Below are positions 24,149-31,772 of a stretch of DNA of 64,000 nt, piece after piece (within the stretch, counting starts at the first letter, position 1; each line of letters begins with the position of its first letter). A model generated the notes under the pieces. It did not search any database and had not been told where the DNA came from. It saw only the letters and a program-made list of their open reading frames with translations. The stretch covers positions 248,001-312,000 of the forward strand of contig NZ_JOIX01000002.1 in NCBI RefSeq assembly GCF_000720175.1, read 5' to 3'. This DNA comes from Streptomyces sp. NRRL S-337 (GTDB lineage Bacteria > Actinomycetota > Actinomycetes > Streptomycetales > Streptomycetaceae). A program made the position numbers and the translations under genes.

Positions 24149-24778
24149 TCACAGGTAGGTGAACCCGCCGGGGACAGTGGCGCTGCCTCCCGGTGTGGTC
24201 ACCTCGACCGGGACGTTGCCGCCGCCGTCGGGGCCGGCCGGAGTGATACCGAACAGGAACGTGCCGGAGGGGTCGGCGCCCAGGACCGTCGCGGGCGTGT
24301 CCCCGAACGTCACGGTCGCGTTCTGCAGACCGGAGCCGACGATGGTGAACAGGGTGCCGCCCCCGGACGGACCGGAGATGGGGATGATCGCGGTCGCCTG
24401 CGGCTCGGGCGGAGGGGCCTGCTCGACGTAGACGTAGGTCACCGGGTTGGTGGTGCCCACCGCGTTCGTGGCGGTGACCTGCACGGCACCTGCGTCCTGC
24501 GGCGGGGGCTGCACCGTGACGGTCAGCCCGAAGGGATCCTGCCCGACGATGGTCGCCTCTTCCTCCCCGAACAGCACGCTGGTCGTTCCGGCCAGCCCCA
24601 GTCCGAACAGCGTCACGGTGTTACCACCGTCGACCGGTCCCGAGTTGGGCAGCAGGGCGATCAGAACCGGGCCGAGCCCCGGAAACTTGATCTGCGGGGG
24701 CTGGAGCTGAGAGAGCTGGGGAGTCGGGAGCAGCGCCTGGGCCGCCTGCGGATTCGGCTGGTTCGTGCATGTGCACAT
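24149..24778 (-). CDS. IPT/TIG-repeat protein with a cysteine-containing N-terminus
   Basis: 209 residues starting MCTCTNQPNPQAAQ. The ATG has GGAGG 6 bp upstream, so no signal peptide is encoded. Two IPT/TIG immunoglobulin-like repeats follow a proline-rich linker: one begins IALLPNSGPVDGGNTVTLFG, the other AIIPISGPSGGGTLFTIVG. Each ends in a Y/F-x-Y strand. IPT domains serve adhesion or binding in surface proteins; export of a protein without an N-terminal signal would need another route. It has its own copy (B) of the shared upstream element. Confidence 0.8.
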   Translation of the reverse strand: MCTCTNQPNPQAAQALLPTPQLSQLQPPQIKFPGLGPVLIALLPNSGPVDGGNTVTLFGLGLAGTTSVLFGEEEATIVGQDPFGLTVTVQPPPQDAGAVQVTATNAVGTTNPVTYVYVEQAPPPEPQATAIIPISGPSGGGTLFTIVGSGLQNATVTFGDTPATVLGADPSGTFLFGITPAGPDGGGNVPVEVTTPGGSATVPGGFTYL

Positions 24779-25005
24779 GAAAGTCCTCCTGCTGTCTGCG
24801 GGTTGTCGCCCGGCTCGGCTCGCGACGATGCGGTTCACGAGCCCGGAATCCGGGCACTGGCAGCAGCCGGCCGTACCGGAGGAGAACACCGGCGGCGCGC
24901 AGAAGGCCTGTTCACACACTCGTGAGGTGCGAGGGCCGTCACGCTGTCGGGGTTTCCCTCACAGCCCTGCACGCAGGGGGCTGGCGGGCGGACCGACCAC
25001 TGAAG

Positions 25006-25060
25006 CCCGAGGGGGATGGACGGCCCACCGACCAGGCATCCCCCAGTAACCCAGAAGGGT
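25006..25060 (-). promoter_or_regulatory. Shared two-block promoter-like element, copy B
   Basis: Plus-strand blocks GGACGGCCCACCG and AGTAACCCA are separated so that AGTAAC begins 27 bp after the first block starts. Toward the minus-strand IPT gene this gives TTACTG with TTGCCC 18 bp upstream, followed by the imperfect dyad TGGGC-C-GTCCA. Confidence 0.55.
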
Positions 25061-25146
25061 TTTCCGTGGGCAATGTCCTTGACATCGGCCCACTCGATCG
25101 GCGCAGCGCGCATTTCCGCGCGATGACAACCCGAGGGAAAACGCGG

Positions 25147-25177
25147 TGGGGGCCCGGGCATACGGCCCGGGCCCCCA
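25147..25177. terminator. Terminator of the small secreted protein gene
   Basis: A 13-bp perfect stem (arm TGGGGGCCCGGGC) with a 5-nt loop, 17 bp beyond the stop codon of the minus-strand gene. Confidence 0.75.
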
Positions 25178-25193
25178 GCTATGTACGGAAAGG

Positions 25194-25601
25194 TCAGCTT
25201 GCGTTGGCCAGAGCGCTGGTGATAGCCGCGGCAGTCGATTGCTCCGCATTCAGGGCGGCAGCCGAAGCCCCCAGCAGGTTGAACACCGTCGCGGAGACGT
25301 TACTGGTCGTGGCGGTGAGGACGTTGGCCGTCACCCCCGACGGCTGCCCGAGGCAGTCGATCGCCGCCGAGAGCAGCGAGGTGGTGGTGGACAGGTTCTG
25401 GACGCGGGCGGCGTTGGTGTTGTTGGCCTGGTCCGCCGCGATGGCCGCGTTGTTGGAGTTCTGGGCGGCCTCGAGGTCGCTCACGCAGGCCGAGACAGCG
25501 GCCTTGGCGGGCGCGGCCGATGCCATGGGGGCAACGCCCAGGGCGAGAGCTATGGCGACGGCGGACGTCCCGGTGGCGGCAGCGATACGGACACGGTTCA
25601 T
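25194..25601 (-). CDS. Small secreted alanine/asparagine-rich protein
   Basis: 135 residues. Signal peptide MNRVRIAAATGTSAVAIALA to about MASAAPAKA. The mature part is a low-complexity, mostly helical sequence rich in Ala, Asn, Ser and Thr (SDLEAAQNSNNAAIAADQAN) with two cysteines (in SACVSDL and IDCLGQ) that could form a disulphide. GGGAG lies before the ATG. No family recognised. Preceded by copy C of the shared element, 160 bp upstream. Likely an abundant extracellular or wall-associated protein. Confidence 0.7.
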   Translation of the reverse strand: MNRVRIAAATGTSAVAIALALGVAPMASAAPAKAAVSACVSDLEAAQNSNNAAIAADQANNTNAARVQNLSTTTSLLSAAIDCLGQPSGVTANVLTATTSNVSATVFNLLGASAAALNAEQSTAAAITSALANAS

Positions 25602-25760
25602 GGGGGAACTCCCTACAGGTGTCGTCCTCGCCGAGCGGCAAGGATGATGGGTGCCGGAGGAACACCGGGTCCCTTCCAAGGGCCTGCGGGAAAGCGGGCA
25701 ACGGCCGCCAAGGGCTTGCCTGTTGGGAGCGCGAGCGGGCGGGCGTCAGGACGCCGACTT

Positions 25761-25812
25761 CCCGGGGAAGGGATGGGCGGCCCGCCGGTTCGGATGAAGC
25801 AAGTAAACCAAC
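25761..25812 (-). promoter_or_regulatory. Shared two-block promoter-like element, copy C
   Basis: Plus-strand blocks GGGCGGCCCGCCGGTTCGGA and AGTAAACCA, with the same 27-bp offset as copies B and D. On the minus strand this gives TTTACTT followed by the dyad CGGGC-C-GCCCA. It lies 160 bp upstream of the small secreted protein gene. Confidence 0.55.
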
Positions 25813-25892
25813 GCGGACCGGCTCAGGTAACGGTACCGACCACAAGACACCCGTTTGGCCTAAGGCCCAACGCCGGCAAACGACACGGTGGT

Positions 25893-27116
25893 TCAGTCGC
25901 TGTGCTCGACGGCTGCCAGGACCCGTCCGGCGCCGTCCTCCGCTGCGATCAGCGCGGACAGGCGCCGCGCGCGGTGGCGGTACCAAGGATCGCGTACGGC
26001 GCGCCGCACGGCTTCCGCCAGTCTCTCCGCTGAGAGTCGCCGCACCGGCAGCACACCGGGACTGACACCGAGGTCCCTCAAACGGGACGCCCAGAACGGC
26101 TGGTCCAGCATCACAGGCACCGGCACCGCCGGCACCCCGGCCCGCAGGCCGGCCGCCGTGGTGCCTGCTCCCGCGTGGTGTATCACGGCTGCCACCTGCG
26201 GAAACAGCTGTGCGTGCGGAACGGCACCGATCGTCAGCACATCGTCCCCGTGGAGGGACAGGCCGGCCCGGCCCGCCTGCACCACACCGCGTACCCCGGC
26301 GAGCCGCAAGGCACGTGCCACCAGACGCCCGAGGTCCTCCGGGTCTCCGAGGTTCATGCTGCCGAAGCCCACGTAGACCGGCGGCGGTCCGGCCCCCAGG
26401 AAATCGGCCAGTCCGGGATCCGGCGTCCAGTCGGGCTCCTCGGCCGGCCACCAGTACCCCACCACCTCCATGCCCGGCCGCCAGTCGGAAGGTCTCGGTA
26501 CGACCCTGGGGCTGAAACCGTGGTAGACGGGCGATGCCGCCCGTCTTCGCTCAACGGCGTGCGCCGTGACGTGCAGCCGCCGCCGCAGATGGCGCGCCCC
26601 CGGTGCGTAGAGGCGGACCAGCAATGACTGGGCGCAGTGGCCTGCCGCCCGGTTGCCCAGCGGTCCCAACGACGGGAGGCCGGAGACGACCGGGGGGAAC
26701 TCCTTGGTGGGAGCCAGCGGTTGCAGGAAGACTCCCATACTGGGCAGCCCCACTCCTGCCGCTGCCACCAGCGCCAAGGGTGCCAGGCCGCTGGAGAAGA
26801 GCAGGATCTCCGCACCGGCCGCACAGGCATCCGCCAGCGCATCAGCCATCGCCGGTCCCAACTCCCGTACTATACGGAGCTGTTGGCTCGCGGAGAGGCC
26901 GGCCTTGGGTGGTGAGCGCCGCGTGCCGGGGCCGGTTGTCGTGCCCTGGTCGAGCGGCAGCGGAAGAAAGCCGAGTCCACAGCGGCGGACCAGCGCGGCG
27001 GAGCGCTCGTGCGTCGCCACCACCACCTCGTGCCCGGCTGCCGTCAGACGCGTCCCCAGGCCGGTGTACGGGGCCACGTCCCCGTGCGAACCCGCGGAAG
27101 CAATGAGTACACGCAT
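25893..27116 (-). CDS. Glycosyltransferase, GT1 sterol/lipid (UGT80-like) type
   Basis: 407 residues. The N-terminal acceptor domain begins MRVLIASAGSHGDVAPYTGL, and the C-terminal donor-binding domain carries VYVGFGSMN and the nucleotide-sugar motif HHAGAGTTAAGLRAGVP ending VMLDQPFWASRL, where the DQ pair contacts the sugar. This is the signature of sterol 3-beta-glucosyltransferase-like and macrolide glycosyltransferase enzymes. ATG with AAGGGAG 6 bp upstream. It is 38 bp downstream of the methyltransferase gene. A lipid or polyketide acceptor fits the neighbouring polyketide locus, but this is inference. Confidence 0.88.
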   Translation of the reverse strand: MRVLIASAGSHGDVAPYTGLGTRLTAAGHEVVVATHERSAALVRRCGLGFLPLPLDQGTTTGPGTRRSPPKAGLSASQQLRIVRELGPAMADALADACAAGAEILLFSSGLAPLALVAAAGVGLPSMGVFLQPLAPTKEFPPVVSGLPSLGPLGNRAAGHCAQSLLVRLYAPGARHLRRRLHVTAHAVERRRAASPVYHGFSPRVVPRPSDWRPGMEVVGYWWPAEEPDWTPDPGLADFLGAGPPPVYVGFGSMNLGDPEDLGRLVARALRLAGVRGVVQAGRAGLSLHGDDVLTIGAVPHAQLFPQVAAVIHHAGAGTTAAGLRAGVPAVPVPVMLDQPFWASRLRDLGVSPGVLPVRRLSAERLAEAVRRAVRDPWYRHRARRLSALIAAEDGAGRVLAAVEHSD

Positions 27117-27153
27117 GGCCAACTCCCTTCATTGGCGGGCGTGTTGCGCTTGA

Positions 27154-28221
27154 TCAGTTACGGCGCGCGATCACCCGGTAGGCGTTGGACAGCCGGGTGC
27201 GGCGGATGAGGGGCGCCAACAGAAGGTCCAGTGCGAAAAGGACGACCAGGTTGGGTGCGGTCTGCAGCAACATCGCTCTGCGGGACCAGCGACTGAACGG
27301 GCCCGGTCTCCTGGGCCTCCAGGGCAGATCCTCGGGCGGCAGAACGGCCTTGAGCAGGTTGGCCGCCGCGGAGGTGAGGTCGGTGGGTACGTGTGGCTCA
27401 CGCCGATCGACGGACACCACCGTGAACCCGTGCTCACCCAACGCCTCGCAGAGGTTCGCCAGCGGAAGGAGATGCAGGTGCTGGGGCTGCAGCCAAGGAC
27501 CCCACCAGCGGCCGAGCAGACGGGCGGAGAGGGACTGGGGGTCGGGGACCTCGATCAGCAGATGGCCGCCCACGCGGAGCGCCCGGTGCGCTGCGGCCAG
27601 TTCTCGTCGCGGTGCCGGAGTGTGTTCGAGGTAGTGGTACATGCTCACCGCGTCGTACCGTCCGGCGAGCCGCTGGCTCAGTTCGGTGAAGGAGCCTCGG
27701 TAGGCCCGTGCGATGCGGCCCTCACGTGCGGCGCGCAGCACGCCCTCGCCCTGGTCGAGTCCATGGAACTCGGTGTCGGGATGAATCCTTCGGGCCACGG
27801 CGCAGAAGTGGCCTTGGCCGGTTCCCACGTCCAGCCACAGTGCCGGGCGGCCGTGCGGCAGCAGCGCGCGGGCGCGTGACCGGTAGAGCCTGTTCGCGAG
27901 GGGCGAGGAGGCCAGTCGCGCCATCGTCGCCTGTCCCAGGCCGTCGTAGCAGTCCCGGTAGTAGAACTCCAGCCCCTGCGCATTGAGCCTGGGATTCTGG
28001 AAGACGTGCCCGCAGCCGCAACACTGATCGAGCACGAAGACCCCCGGTTTCTGCTGGAGGTGATCGGGGCTGCGCAGCCGCCGGCGCAGACGGTCGGAGG
28101 CGCACCAGGGGCACACTGTTCGCCGGGGTTCGAAGAACCGCTCCAGGCCTTCGGCCAGCTCACTGCGGTAATCGGCGCGGAGGGCGGCGACCCTCTCGCT
28201 TCGCTCTTTCGTCTTCCTCAT
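27154..28221 (-). CDS. SAM-dependent methyltransferase with N-terminal zinc ribbon
   Basis: 355 residues. An N-terminal zinc-binding unit (C37-x2-C40 in TVCPWCAS; C67, C68 and C70 in QCCGCGHVFQNPR) precedes a class I methyltransferase core of the Methyltransf_23 type: LWLDVGTGQGHFC, then DAVSMYHYLEHTP and GGHLLIEVPDP. The C-terminus is hydrophobic (PNLVVLFALDLLLAPLI), suggesting membrane association. Similar enzymes modify sugars or lipid-linked glycans. AGAGGTGA precedes the ATG. Adjacent to the glycosyltransferase, implying a shared glycan or lipid pathway. Confidence 0.85.
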   Translation of the reverse strand: MRKTKERSERVAALRADYRSELAEGLERFFEPRRTVCPWCASDRLRRRLRSPDHLQQKPGVFVLDQCCGCGHVFQNPRLNAQGLEFYYRDCYDGLGQATMARLASSPLANRLYRSRARALLPHGRPALWLDVGTGQGHFCAVARRIHPDTEFHGLDQGEGVLRAAREGRIARAYRGSFTELSQRLAGRYDAVSMYHYLEHTPAPRRELAAAHRALRVGGHLLIEVPDPQSLSARLLGRWWGPWLQPQHLHLLPLANLCEALGEHGFTVVSVDRREPHVPTDLTSAAANLLKAVLPPEDLPWRPRRPGPFSRWSRRAMLLQTAPNLVVLFALDLLLAPLIRRTRLSNAYRVIARRN

Positions 28222-28244
28222 GCGTCACCTCTTGCATGACGGGC

Positions 28245-29558
28245 TCAGATGGTGGGGGGAGGTACTCGGGAGTAGGTCCGGGCGGGGCTGGTACCGCCCG
28301 GGGTGGTGACGGTGACGCCGACCGGCCCTGGTGGTCCGGGCGGGGCCGTGGCGGTGAGCGCGGTGTCGGAGACCACGGTGAACGCGGCGGTCACGGTGCC
28401 GAAGCGCACCGATGTCGTCCGGGCGAACCCACTGCCGGTCAGCGTGACGATGTCACCACCGGACACGGGCCCTACTACCGGGCTCAGCGCCGTCAATACG
28501 GGTGCCGCGAGGTACTCATAGGTGAGGTCTCCGCCGGTCCCGCCAGGAGTGGTGACGGTCACCTGGACCGCACCGGCGGTGGAGGCCGGCGGCACGACCG
28601 CGGTGATCCGGGTGTCCGAGACGACCGTGAAGGAGGCTGCCGCAGCTCCAAAACGCACCGCTGTCGCGTTGAGGAAGTGGCTGCCCGTCAACGTCACGCT
28701 GATGCCGCCGCCCAGGGGGCCTGACGCCGGTGTGACGCTGCTGAGGACCGGAGCGGCGAGGTAGAAGTACGTAGCACCGGGAGCGCTCGTTCCGCCGGGA
28801 CCGGTGACGGTGATCTGCACCGCTCCGGCCGCTCCTGGGGGAACGACAGCGCTGATCCGGGTCGGGGAGTCGACCGTGAAGCTGGTGGCTGTTGTGGTGC
28901 CGAAGGTGACCGCAGTCGCTCCCAAGAAGTTACTGCCGGTCAGGATCACGGTGTTCCCACCGAAGACTGGCCCCTGATTCGGGCTCGCACCGCTGACGAC
29001 GGGTACCGACCCGTATGCGTACGCCACCCCGTTGCTCGTCCCACCGGACGTCGTCACCGTGATCTGCACGGTGCCCGAACCCGCCGGGGCCACCGCCGTG
29101 ACCTGTGTGTCGGAGACCACCGTGAACGAGGGCGCAACCGTCGAACCGAACCGCACCGCCGTCGTACTGGACAGTCCCGATCCCGTCAGCGTCACCGCCG
29201 TCCCACCCGCAGCCGGACCGGACGGCGGGGTCACGGAACTCAGCACCGGCCCGGTCACCTGCGTGTACGCGTACGTGACGAACTGAGAGCTGATGCCCGC
29301 GGGGGTGGTGACGGTCACCTGAACCGTCCCGGTCCCGGGCGGCGCGACGGCGGTGATCCGGGTATCGGAGTCGACCGTGAAGGACATTGCCGCGTTCGCC
29401 CCGAAGCGCACATTGCTGGCTCCGGAGAAGTTCGTGCCGGTCACCGTCACGCTCGTCCCTCCCGCGACGGACCCCGAACCGGGCGATACGGAGAGGACGG
29501 TGGGCGGGGGCACGGCCAGCGCGGAGGACCTCTTCGGCAGGTATCGGGAGGCGTTCAA
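28245..29558 (-). CDS. IPT/TIG-repeat protein, five tandem domains
   Basis: 437 residues consisting of five successive ~82-residue IPT/TIG domains. Each opens with V-x-S-x-x-P-x-x-G-P-x-x-G-G-x-x-V-T-x-T-G and closes with a VTVTTPGGTS-like strand and Y-x-Y. No signal peptide, membrane anchor or sorting motif is seen. The start appears to be TTG with AAGGAG 9 bp upstream. Such arrays form rigid rods in extracellular adhesins. Located 23 bp upstream of the methyltransferase gene, it looks operonic with it and the glycosyltransferase. Confidence 0.85.
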   Translation of the reverse strand: MNASRYLPKRSSALAVPPPTVLSVSPGSGSVAGGTSVTVTGTNFSGASNVRFGANAAMSFTVDSDTRITAVAPPGTGTVQVTVTTPAGISSQFVTYAYTQVTGPVLSSVTPPSGPAAGGTAVTLTGSGLSSTTAVRFGSTVAPSFTVVSDTQVTAVAPAGSGTVQITVTTSGGTSNGVAYAYGSVPVVSGASPNQGPVFGGNTVILTGSNFLGATAVTFGTTTATSFTVDSPTRISAVVPPGAAGAVQITVTGPGGTSAPGATYFYLAAPVLSSVTPASGPLGGGISVTLTGSHFLNATAVRFGAAAASFTVVSDTRITAVVPPASTAGAVQVTVTTPGGTGGDLTYEYLAAPVLTALSPVVGPVSGGDIVTLTGSGFARTTSVRFGTVTAAFTVVSDTALTATAPPGPPGPVGVTVTTPGGTSPARTYSRVPPPTI

Positions 29559-29643
29559 GGGGTCCGCTCCTTCGGGAATGTGCCGGCCGGTGCGAGCGCC
29601 GGGCCCGCGAGAAGGCCGGTCCGGTGCCTGTGACGAGGGGAAT

Positions 29644-29715
29644 GCGCGGGGGCCTGCCCGGTGAGGGTTGGGGGGATCCGGGGAGGCCCCCGCGCGCCTG
29701 GCCGGGGGGCCAGGC
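29644..29715. terminator. Two hairpins between IPT genes
   Basis: First, a 12-bp stem with a 28-nt loop (29644-29655 with 29684-29695). Second, the compact hairpin GCCTGGCC-GGGG-GGCCAGGC (29696-29715). They sit directly downstream of the three-repeat IPT gene and could terminate or attenuate transcription into the five-repeat gene. Confidence 0.6.
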
Positions 29716-29730
29716 TCAGCGACCCGTATG

Positions 29731-30474
29731 TCAGATGCCGGGCCCTGCGGTGTACGTGAAGGCGCCCGCAGCGGTTGCTGCTCCGCCTGTGGTGACGACC
29801 GTCACGTCCACGGCGCCGGCGGGACCGGGCGGGGTGACGGCCGAGATGGTGGTGTCATTGATGACGTCGAACGGCGCCGGGGCACCGCCGAAGGAGACCG
29901 ACTGTGTGGTGGTCAGCTGGGTGCCGGTGATGGTCACTCCGGTCCCGCCGGAAGTCGGCCCGGCCGTCGGTGTCAGGGAGATGACGGTGGGAGCGTCGAC
30001 GTAGGTGTACGACAGCCCGTTGTTGGTGCCGCCCGCAGTGGTCACGCTGACGCCGACCGACCCTGCCGCCGCCCCGGGCGGCACGGTGACGGTGAGCTGG
30101 CTGTCGTTGACCACGGTCGGCGCCGCGGAGGCCGCGCCGAAGGCGACGGAGGTGGCCGTGGACAACCCGGTACCAGTGATGGTGACGGTATCGCCGCCCG
30201 CGGTGGGGCCGGTGACCGGACTCAGGCTCGACTTGAACGGCGCCCCGACGTAGAAGAAGGGCAGCGGGTTGCTGGTCCCGCCTGGTGTGGTCACGGTGAC
30301 GTTGACCGTCCCCGTCCCGGAGGGGGAGATGACCGTGACCGAGGTGGGGGTGTTGGCCGTGATCGTGCCCAGCTTCGTACCGAAGTGGACGGCAGTGGCG
30401 CCGGCGAGGTTGGTACCGGTGATGGTGACGGTTGTCCCACCACCGGTGGAGCCTTGGTTGGGGCTGATGGGCAT
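29731..30474 (-). CDS. IPT/TIG-repeat protein, three tandem domains
   Basis: 247 residues made of three IPT/TIG domains, starting directly in the first (MPISPNQGSTGGGTTVTITG). The others start SLSPVTGPTAGGDTVTITG and SLTPTAGPTSGGTGVTITG. It has no signal peptide. AGAGG lies 5 bp before the ATG. The repeats are closer to one another and to the five-repeat neighbour than to the cysteine-containing IPT protein, suggesting local duplication. Likely cotranscribed with the secreted protein gene upstream. Confidence 0.85.
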   Translation of the reverse strand: MPISPNQGSTGGGTTVTITGTNLAGATAVHFGTKLGTITANTPTSVTVISPSGTGTVNVTVTTPGGTSNPLPFFYVGAPFKSSLSPVTGPTAGGDTVTITGTGLSTATSVAFGAASAAPTVVNDSQLTVTVPPGAAAGSVGVSVTTAGGTNNGLSYTYVDAPTVISLTPTAGPTSGGTGVTITGTQLTTTQSVSFGGAPAPFDVINDTTISAVTPPGPAGAVDVTVVTTGGAATAAGAFTYTAGPGI

Positions 30475-30618
30475 GATTGCCTCTTCTCGTCATGGAGGGA
30501 CGGGTGGATGGCCCGTGGGACCGGGCGCTCTGCTGTGCACGGCGATGCGCCGGGCCGGATGCCGCGGCGAGCCGGTGGTGCCGTCCGGCTGTCAGGTGGT
30601 ACCGGTCAGGCGGAGCCG

Positions 30619-31302
30619 TCAGCCCGCGCAGCCCGGGATGCTCCCCGCGGGGGCGCAGTTGTTGGGCGCGTTCCGGCTGACGTCGCTGACCAGCAGGCTC
30701 ACCAGGCCGGAGTTGCGGTAGATGCCGCCACCGGCGGAGGTGGCGGAGTTTCCGGTGACGCTGCTGGCCGTCAGGGACACCGACCCGTTGTCGACGTAGA
30801 TGCCGCCGCCGGCCACGGCGCTGTTGCCGGTGACCGAACTGGACACCAGGGTCACCGCGCCGCCTCGGTCGGTGATGCCGCCGCCAGGGTAGGGAGCGGG
30901 CGCGTTACCGCCCCGGATGGTGATCGCGGCCAGTGTGAGCTGGCCGTTGGCTCCCGGAACGTTGCCGTCGCCCTGGACCTCCAGCACCCGGAAGGCCGGT
31001 GCTGACGGGTCACGGGCGATGACCGTTCCCAGCCCCGCCATGGTGATCGAGGTGGTGATGGGTGGCAGCCCGACCGGCCCGTCCGACGCACTGCCGTGAG
31101 CAGTGGTGAGCGAGTACGTGCAGAACGGAGCCAGGGCCAGGGTTTCTCCGCCTGCCGCGTTCGCCGCGTTGACGGCGGCCACCAGCGCGCTTTCGCTGCA
31201 CAGAACAGGGATCTGGGCATGGGCGGTGACCGGTACGGCCAGCAGAGCCGCGGTCAGGGAACAGACGACGAGTGCCGACCGAAGAACACGGGCAGTTGGC
31301 AT
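30619..31302 (-). CDS. Secreted protein with parallel beta-helix-like repeats
   Basis: 227 residues. Signal peptide MPTARVLRSALVVCSLTAAL to about TAHAQ. The mature protein has short repeats VTGNSAVAGGGIYVDNGSVS and VTGNSATSAGGGIYRNSGLV, the pattern of right-handed beta-helix (pectin-lyase-like or polymorphic membrane protein) coils. Cysteines near both ends (LCSESALV; NNCAPAGSIPGCAG) may cap the helix. First gene of the surface-protein group, 170 bp downstream of shared element copy D. It is short for a catalytic beta-helix enzyme, so a structural role is more likely. Confidence 0.75.
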   Translation of the reverse strand: MPTARVLRSALVVCSLTAALLAVPVTAHAQIPVLCSESALVAAVNAANAAGGETLALAPFCTYSLTTAHGSASDGPVGLPPITTSITMAGLGTVIARDPSAPAFRVLEVQGDGNVPGANGQLTLAAITIRGGNAPAPYPGGGITDRGGAVTLVSSSVTGNSAVAGGGIYVDNGSVSLTASSVTGNSATSAGGGIYRNSGLVSLLVSDVSRNAPNNCAPAGSIPGCAG

Positions 31303-31772
31303 GACGCCCCCAAGCGGTCATGCGAGCCGCTGCTCCCACCCCTGCTGACACGCAGCACAGGTGGACGACGCAGGTCCCCTGCCGAGGGAACCGGTAAGGG
31401 ATCGCCGTCGTGGGACCGGTGCGGGGCTGGGGCTCCAAACCGGCAAGCGAACAGAGACCGCCGTCACTTGCTCCCCCGGAGAAGATGGGCGGCTCACCGG
31501 ATTGGACGCACCAAGTAACCCACCAGGGTGACGGGACCGGCAATGTCTCCGGAGAAGCGTCATCCGAATGGCCGCGCGCGAAGGTTGCGTGGTCCGGCGC
31601 GTGGCACGAGCGCGCTCTTACGTCGACTCGACCCACTGGAAGGGGCCTCCCGGTGGAGCTTGCGTCAGGGCTGTGACCGGAAACCGGCGACGGCCTGTGG
31701 GCCGAGGTGGTACCACTGGACGCAATCGGCGCCTGACGGCGGTGATCTGCCAAAGGAATCAAGGGGGTTGGG
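31303..31772. other. Divergent intergenic region upstream of the surface-protein group
   Basis: Contains shared element copy D at 31472-31528. The remaining sequence up to the GTG at 31773 should hold the promoter of the plus-strand membrane protein gene. No gene recognised. Confidence 0.5.
31472..31528 (-). promoter_or_regulatory. Shared two-block promoter-like element, copy D
   Basis: Plus-strand CCCCCGGAGAAGA, GGGCGGCTCACCGG and AGTAACCCACC, with AGTAAC 27 bp after the GGGCGGC start. In the minus direction this reads TTGCCG - 19 bp - TTACTT, then the imperfect dyad TGAGC-C-GCCCA. It is the best candidate promoter for the genes from 31302 down to the glycosyltransferase. Confidence 0.55.

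Larger units (their letters stand above)
24779..25193. other. Intergenic region between two surface-protein genes
   Basis: Contains copy B of the shared element (25006-25060) and a terminator hairpin (25147-25177). The 228 bp between copy B and the IPT gene start form a long presumed leader. No additional gene recognised. Confidence 0.5.

Noticed and set aside
28303..30253. Several plus-strand frames opposite the IPT genes
   Set aside because: They are periodic mirror images of the IPT repeats on the other strand, with no independent signal.
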